A stretch of 15,724 nucleotides of DNA from G001797105 sp964528155 (lineage in GTDB: Bacteria; Chloroflexota; Anaerolineae; Anaerolineales; E44-bin32): NCBI GenBank assembly GCA_964528155.1, contig CAZGRL010000082.1:1-15724 (forward strand), written 5' to 3'. Position 1 is the stretch's first letter; the number at the start of each line of letters is the position of its first letter. The translations under genes were made by a program, and so were the position numbers. The notes beneath the pieces are model-generated. The model did no database searches. It saw only the letters and a list, made by a program, of their open reading frames with translations, and was not told the DNA's origin. Shown piece by piece: positions 12,922 to 15,724 of the stretch.

Positions 12922-15522
12922 ATGTCCCGCGTCCTCAATCGGGGGGTGGCGGAACACCGCCGTCAGGCCACAGGAGCTGTTCCCCTGCTGGCCGCGCTGG
13001 TCTTCGGGCTCTCTCCGATCGGGGGGATCCGACCAGCGGCGGCCGCCGTCCAATACGCTCAGGTGGGCCGGATTGATGCACAGGTCGTCGCCCAGTCAGA
13101 CGGGCGACCGATCTCCGGAGCCGTCGCAACCTCCCCCGACCTCAACCTGTCAGCCGAAACGGACAGCAGCGGACACTTCTCCTGGTCGTCCATCCCCATG
13201 AGCGAAGACGCCTTGCCGATCACCGTCGAGGTGAAGGCTGACGGCTATGGGGATTGGCGGATCGAGAACGTCCTGCTGCGGGCGGAAGACACGCTGATCC
13301 TGTCGATCGAGATGGGCGAGGCGCCGACGACGATCGTCGTCCCGGCGCCTCGGGCCGAACAGCCGGATTGGCCGGAGACGCCTCTCGCCCCGGCGCTTTC
13401 CGCCAGCGCACCCCTCGATCAACTGAACGCACCTCTGCCGGCCACCATCCGCGTCCGCGTGACCGGGTACGCCTATTGCGACACGAGCCGTCCGTACACG
13501 GTCCAGACGTTGGATTTCAAAGACTACGTCAAGCACGTGCTGCCCAACGAATGGGTCCCGACTTGGCCGTGGGAGTCCATCCGAGCTGGGGCGATGGCGG
13601 CCAAGATGTACGCCTGGGCGATCATCGCCGACGGCGGTAAGTGGCCTGACGCCGACGTCTACGACAGCACCTGCGATCAGGTCTACATCCCCAGCGTGTC
13701 CTATGCCACAACCAACGCCGTGGTCGATTTCACATGGAACTGGAGGCTGACCAAGAACGGCTCGCTCGTTCACGCTTACTATCGCGCCCACTACTACCAG
13801 TGTGAGGATGCCGGCCTGGATGGGGCTTGCATGGGCCAATGGGATTCGCGTGACGATGCCATGGACGGGATGACCTGGGATCAGATCGTGTACAAGTACT
13901 ACGACGGAAGCCTGCTCACCCCGGTCTACACACCTCCGGGTGGTTATTCTCTACGCTATTACGGCAACGGCTACGGTGACCTCGATCGGGTGAAGATCTC
14001 GATCGACGCCCCACCCCGCCCGGCCGATGTTGGGAACACCGACGTCACCATCGAGTGGTGGATGAAGGCGCTGGCGAGTGAAAACACCTCCGGCGCGTGC
14101 ACGCCCGGTTCGGACACCTGGGTCAATGGCAATACTCTGATCGACCGGGACGTCTTCGGCGCTGGGGATTACGGCGATTACGGCGTGTCGCTCGCCGGGG
14201 GGAAGATTGCCTTCGGGGTCAACAACGGCACGAGCGCCATGACGGTATGTGGTGCGACGAACGTGGCCGACGGCGCCTGGCATCACATCGCCGTCACCCG
14301 CCGGTCCTCCGATGGACTGTTGTCGATCTACGTCGACGGCGCGCTGGATGGCCAGGCGGACGGCCCGGACGGCGACATCCGTTATCGCGACGGACGGACG
14401 ACGAGCTACTCCGACGATCCGTTCCTGGTCCTGGGCGCCGAGAAGCACGATCTGGGGACGGTCTACCCTTCCTTCAGCGGCTTGCTGACCGAGTTCCGTC
14501 TGTCCACGACGCTCCGCTACACGGCCGCCTTCACACGCCCGACCGGGCGCTTCACGCCAGATGCCAACACGGCGGCGCTGTATCACTTCGGGGAGGGCGT
14601 GGGAAATGTCATCGGCGACAGTTCGGGCGCCAGCGGCGGCCCCAGCCAGGGCGTCCGCAAGTACGGCGGCGTGACCAACGGTCCGGAGTGGACGGACGAC
14701 ACCCCCTGGTACGTCCCGCCGCCGACACCCACTCCGACCCCAACGGCGACGCCGACGGCGACCGCCACCGGGTCGGCAAGTCCCACGCCGACCAACACTG
14801 CGACGTCCACCCCGACGCTCACGCGGACACCGACGCCGACAACCACGCCGACCGCAACGGCCACTTGGACACCGACACTGACCAGTTCGCCAACCGCCAC
14901 GGCCACGTTGACTCCGACAGCGACCAGCACGCCAACCGCCACGGCCACGTTGACTCCGACAGCGACCAGCACACCGACCGCGACGGCCACTTGGACACCG
15001 ACGTCAACCAGCACGCCAACCGCGACAGCCACGCGGACACCGACGCCGACAACCACGCCAACCGCAACGGCCACTTGGACACCGACACTGACCAGTTCGC
15101 CAACCGCCACGTTGACACCGACACCAACCAGCACACTGACTGCCACCGCCAGCGCGACTCAAACGCCGACGGCGACGGACACTCCCCTCCCGGCGCCGAG
15201 CGCCACCGAGGTCCCGACCGACACTCCTACACCGACCCCCACGTGGACTCCGACAGCGACCGCCACCCCGACAGACACGCCTGCTGAGCCGTCGGCGACA
15301 CCCACGATCACACCGACTCCATCCGGCGAGCCGGATGAGGAGGACCTCAACGGCGATGGCAAAGTGAACGTGCTGGATGTTCAGTTGTGTGTGAACGTGT
15401 TCCTCGGCATCCAGACCGATCCGAACATCGTCGCCGCGGCGGACGTCAACGGCGACGGCGCCGTGAACGTGCTCGACGTCCAGCAGATCGTCAACGCCTT
15501 CCTCATGGGCGTGCTCGGATAG
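12922..15522 (+). CDS. Secreted multidomain protein: SpoIID/LytB, LamG-like, Thr-Pro linker, dockerin
   Basis: An 866-residue exported protein. A long signal peptide (1 to about 42; hydrophobic 'AVPLLAALVFGL', cleavage near 'RPAAAA') is followed by a carboxypeptidase-regulatory-like beta domain (about 48-133). A SpoIID/LytB domain (about 165-335) carries 'FKDYVKHVLPNEWVP'; Glu210 is at the position of the catalytic Glu of SpoIID lytic transglycosylases, and 'AGAMAAKMYAWA' is the helix that follows. A LamG/concanavalin-like domain (about 345-590, with 'DVTIEWWMKA' and 'GAWHHIAVTRR') suggests sugar binding. Then come about 200 residues of Thr-Pro-rich repeats and a type I dockerin pair, 'DLNGDGKVNVLDVQ' and 'DVNGDGAVNVLDVQ', each a calcium loop. 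Likely a cell-wall or glycan enzyme tethered to a cohesin partner, which is not in the window. Start: ATG 12922 fits the signal peptide; GTG 12856 is the alternative. Confidence 0.88.
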   Translation: MSRVLNRGVAEHRRQATGAVPLLAALVFGLSPIGGIRPAAAAVQYAQVGRIDAQVVAQSDGRPISGAVATSPDLNLSAETDSSGHFSWSSIPMSEDALPITVEVKADGYGDWRIENVLLRAEDTLILSIEMGEAPTTIVVPAPRAEQPDWPETPLAPALSASAPLDQLNAPLPATIRVRVTGYAYCDTSRPYTVQTLDFKDYVKHVLPNEWVPTWPWESIRAGAMAAKMYAWAIIADGGKWPDADVYDSTCDQVYIPSVSYATTNAVVDFTWNWRLTKNGSLVHAYYRAHYYQCEDAGLDGACMGQWDSRDDAMDGMTWDQIVYKYYDGSLLTPVYTPPGGYSLRYYGNGYGDLDRVKISIDAPPRPADVGNTDVTIEWWMKALASENTSGACTPGSDTWVNGNTLIDRDVFGAGDYGDYGVSLAGGKIAFGVNNGTSAMTVCGATNVADGAWHHIAVTRRSSDGLLSIYVDGALDGQADGPDGDIRYRDGRTTSYSDDPFLVLGAEKHDLGTVYPSFSGLLTEFRLSTTLRYTAAFTRPTGRFTPDANTAALYHFGEGVGNVIGDSSGASGGPSQGVRKYGGVTNGPEWTDDTPWYVPPPTPTPTPTATPTATATGSASPTPTNTATSTPTLTRTPTPTTTPTATATWTPTLTSSPTATATLTPTATSTPTATATLTPTATSTPTATATWTPTSTSTPTATATRTPTPTTTPTATATWTPTLTSSPTATLTPTPTSTLTATASATQTPTATDTPLPAPSATEVPTDTPTPTPTWTPTATATPTDTPAEPSATPTITPTPSGEPDEEDLNGDGKVNVLDVQLCVNVFLGIQTDPNIVAAADVNGDGAVNVLDVQQIVNAFLMGVLG
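14716..15327 (+). repeat. Thr-Pro coding repeats with 42-bp periodicity
   Basis: The linker of the secreted protein is built on short Thr-Pro-Thr-Ala motifs. At DNA level a 42-base unit is duplicated almost exactly (14890-14931 and 14932-14973, 41 of 42 identical), and an 81-base block recurs 210 bases later (14821-14901 and 15031-15111, one difference), 210 being five units. The array is open in other frames and on the other strand because of its composition. Confidence 0.85.
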
Positions 15523-15649
15523 GACGGTGCGGGGTGATCGAGGGCCCGGGCGGCGTGCGCCGAGTCAGAGTAGAATGGCGGGCTGGTTATCCAGAGCAGG
15601 CAAAGGTGGAGCGGGACGCATGGCCTCGAACGTGCAACGAGGGTCGTCG

Positions 15650-15724
15650 ATGAAGATCCGAGCGCTTGTCGCCTTGTTCCTTGCCGTACTTCTCTTCGGC
15701 GTCCCGTTCGGCACGTCGGCGCAG
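15650..15724 (+). CDS. N-terminus of an exported protein (runs off window)
   Basis: Twenty-five codons are visible: MKIRALVALFLAVLLFGVPF then GTSAQ. This is a textbook signal peptide, with two basic residues, a hydrophobic core and a probable cleavage at 'GTSA'. ATG at 15650-15652 is preceded by GAGGG seven bases upstream; an in-frame ATG at 15620 is less likely because it lacks that site and would add ten polar residues before the signal. It follows the dockerin protein by about 130 bases on the same strand and may be a partner in the cell envelope. The mature domain is not in view, so no function is given. Confidence 0.7.
   Translation, partial: MKIRALVALFLAVLLFGVPFGTSAQ

Noticed and set aside
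12540..12938. Upstream extension of the cytochrome
   Set aside because: It would put 133 low-similarity residues ahead of the membrane anchor and overlap the start of the divergent gene.
13150..13839. Minus-strand 229-codon frame
   Set aside because: Antisense to the SpoIID-region of the secreted protein, without recognisable motifs.
14583..15146. Minus-strand Val/Gly-rich repeat protein
   Set aside because: It is the reverse-strand reading of the Thr-Pro repeats and has no ribosome binding site.
14097..15287. Plus-strand 396-codon frame with Asp/His-rich repeats
   Set aside because: Alternate frame of the Thr-Pro repeat gene; the main frame has recognised domains on both sides.

Overview
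The window reads as a GC-rich bacterial chromosome segment, most likely Chloroflexota of the Anaerolineae type. This is an inference from style: a secreted protein with a very long Thr-Pro linker and a C-terminal dockerin, a short type-3 prolyl-tRNA synthetase, an S-box (SAM-I) riboswitch on metK, and many palindromic intergenic repeats. A run of ten Ns (11771-11780) shows it comes from a draft or metagenome assembly. No tRNA, rRNA, CRISPR array, transposase or phage gene was seen.

Layout. From the left edge to about 12.5 kb every gene is on the minus strand. Read in the direction of transcription (right to left): a membrane-anchored pentaheme cytochrome c (11940-12539); metK behind a sigma70-like promoter and a SAM-I riboswitch (10148-11599); a compact operon behind a perfect-consensus promoter and a terminator-like leader hairpin (MazG-like pyrophosphohydrolase, metallophosphoesterase, a 44-residue small protein, and an APH-fold kinase, 7325-9693); proS and a HEAT-repeat protein (4945-7229); rpsO with its own promoter and terminator (4445-4888); pnp with a hairpin holding its Shine-Dalgarno and a strong terminator at its end (1805-4148); and two tandem AI-2E-family permeases (1-1390), the second cut by the window edge. 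Right of 12.9 kb the strand switches. A large secreted protein (SpoIID/LytB, LamG-like, Thr-Pro linker, dockerin; 12922-15522) is followed by the first 25 codons of another exported protein.

How the genes fit together. Most genes are housekeeping: translation (rpsO, proS), RNA decay (pnp), SAM supply (metK), nucleotide sanitation (MazG-like). The less ordinary content is in regulation and in the secreted protein. The pnp hairpin, the leader hairpin before the MazG-like gene, the apparently leaderless AI-2E gene, and a possible hairpin between Shine-Dalgarno and start codon of the secreted protein are all visible in the sequence but untested.

Intergenic repeats are dense: a four-copy 49-bp tandem array beside an inverted relative (1454-1690), a perfect 25-bp-arm palindrome followed by a C/G-rich inverted repeat (9943-10060), and C/G-rich hairpins plus a 28-bp inverted repeat around the assembly gap (11647-11907). 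I did not find a clearly new defence or metabolic system. The best candidates for something undescribed are the translationally coupled small protein at 8412-8546, the leader RNA at 9506-9660, and the repeat families.
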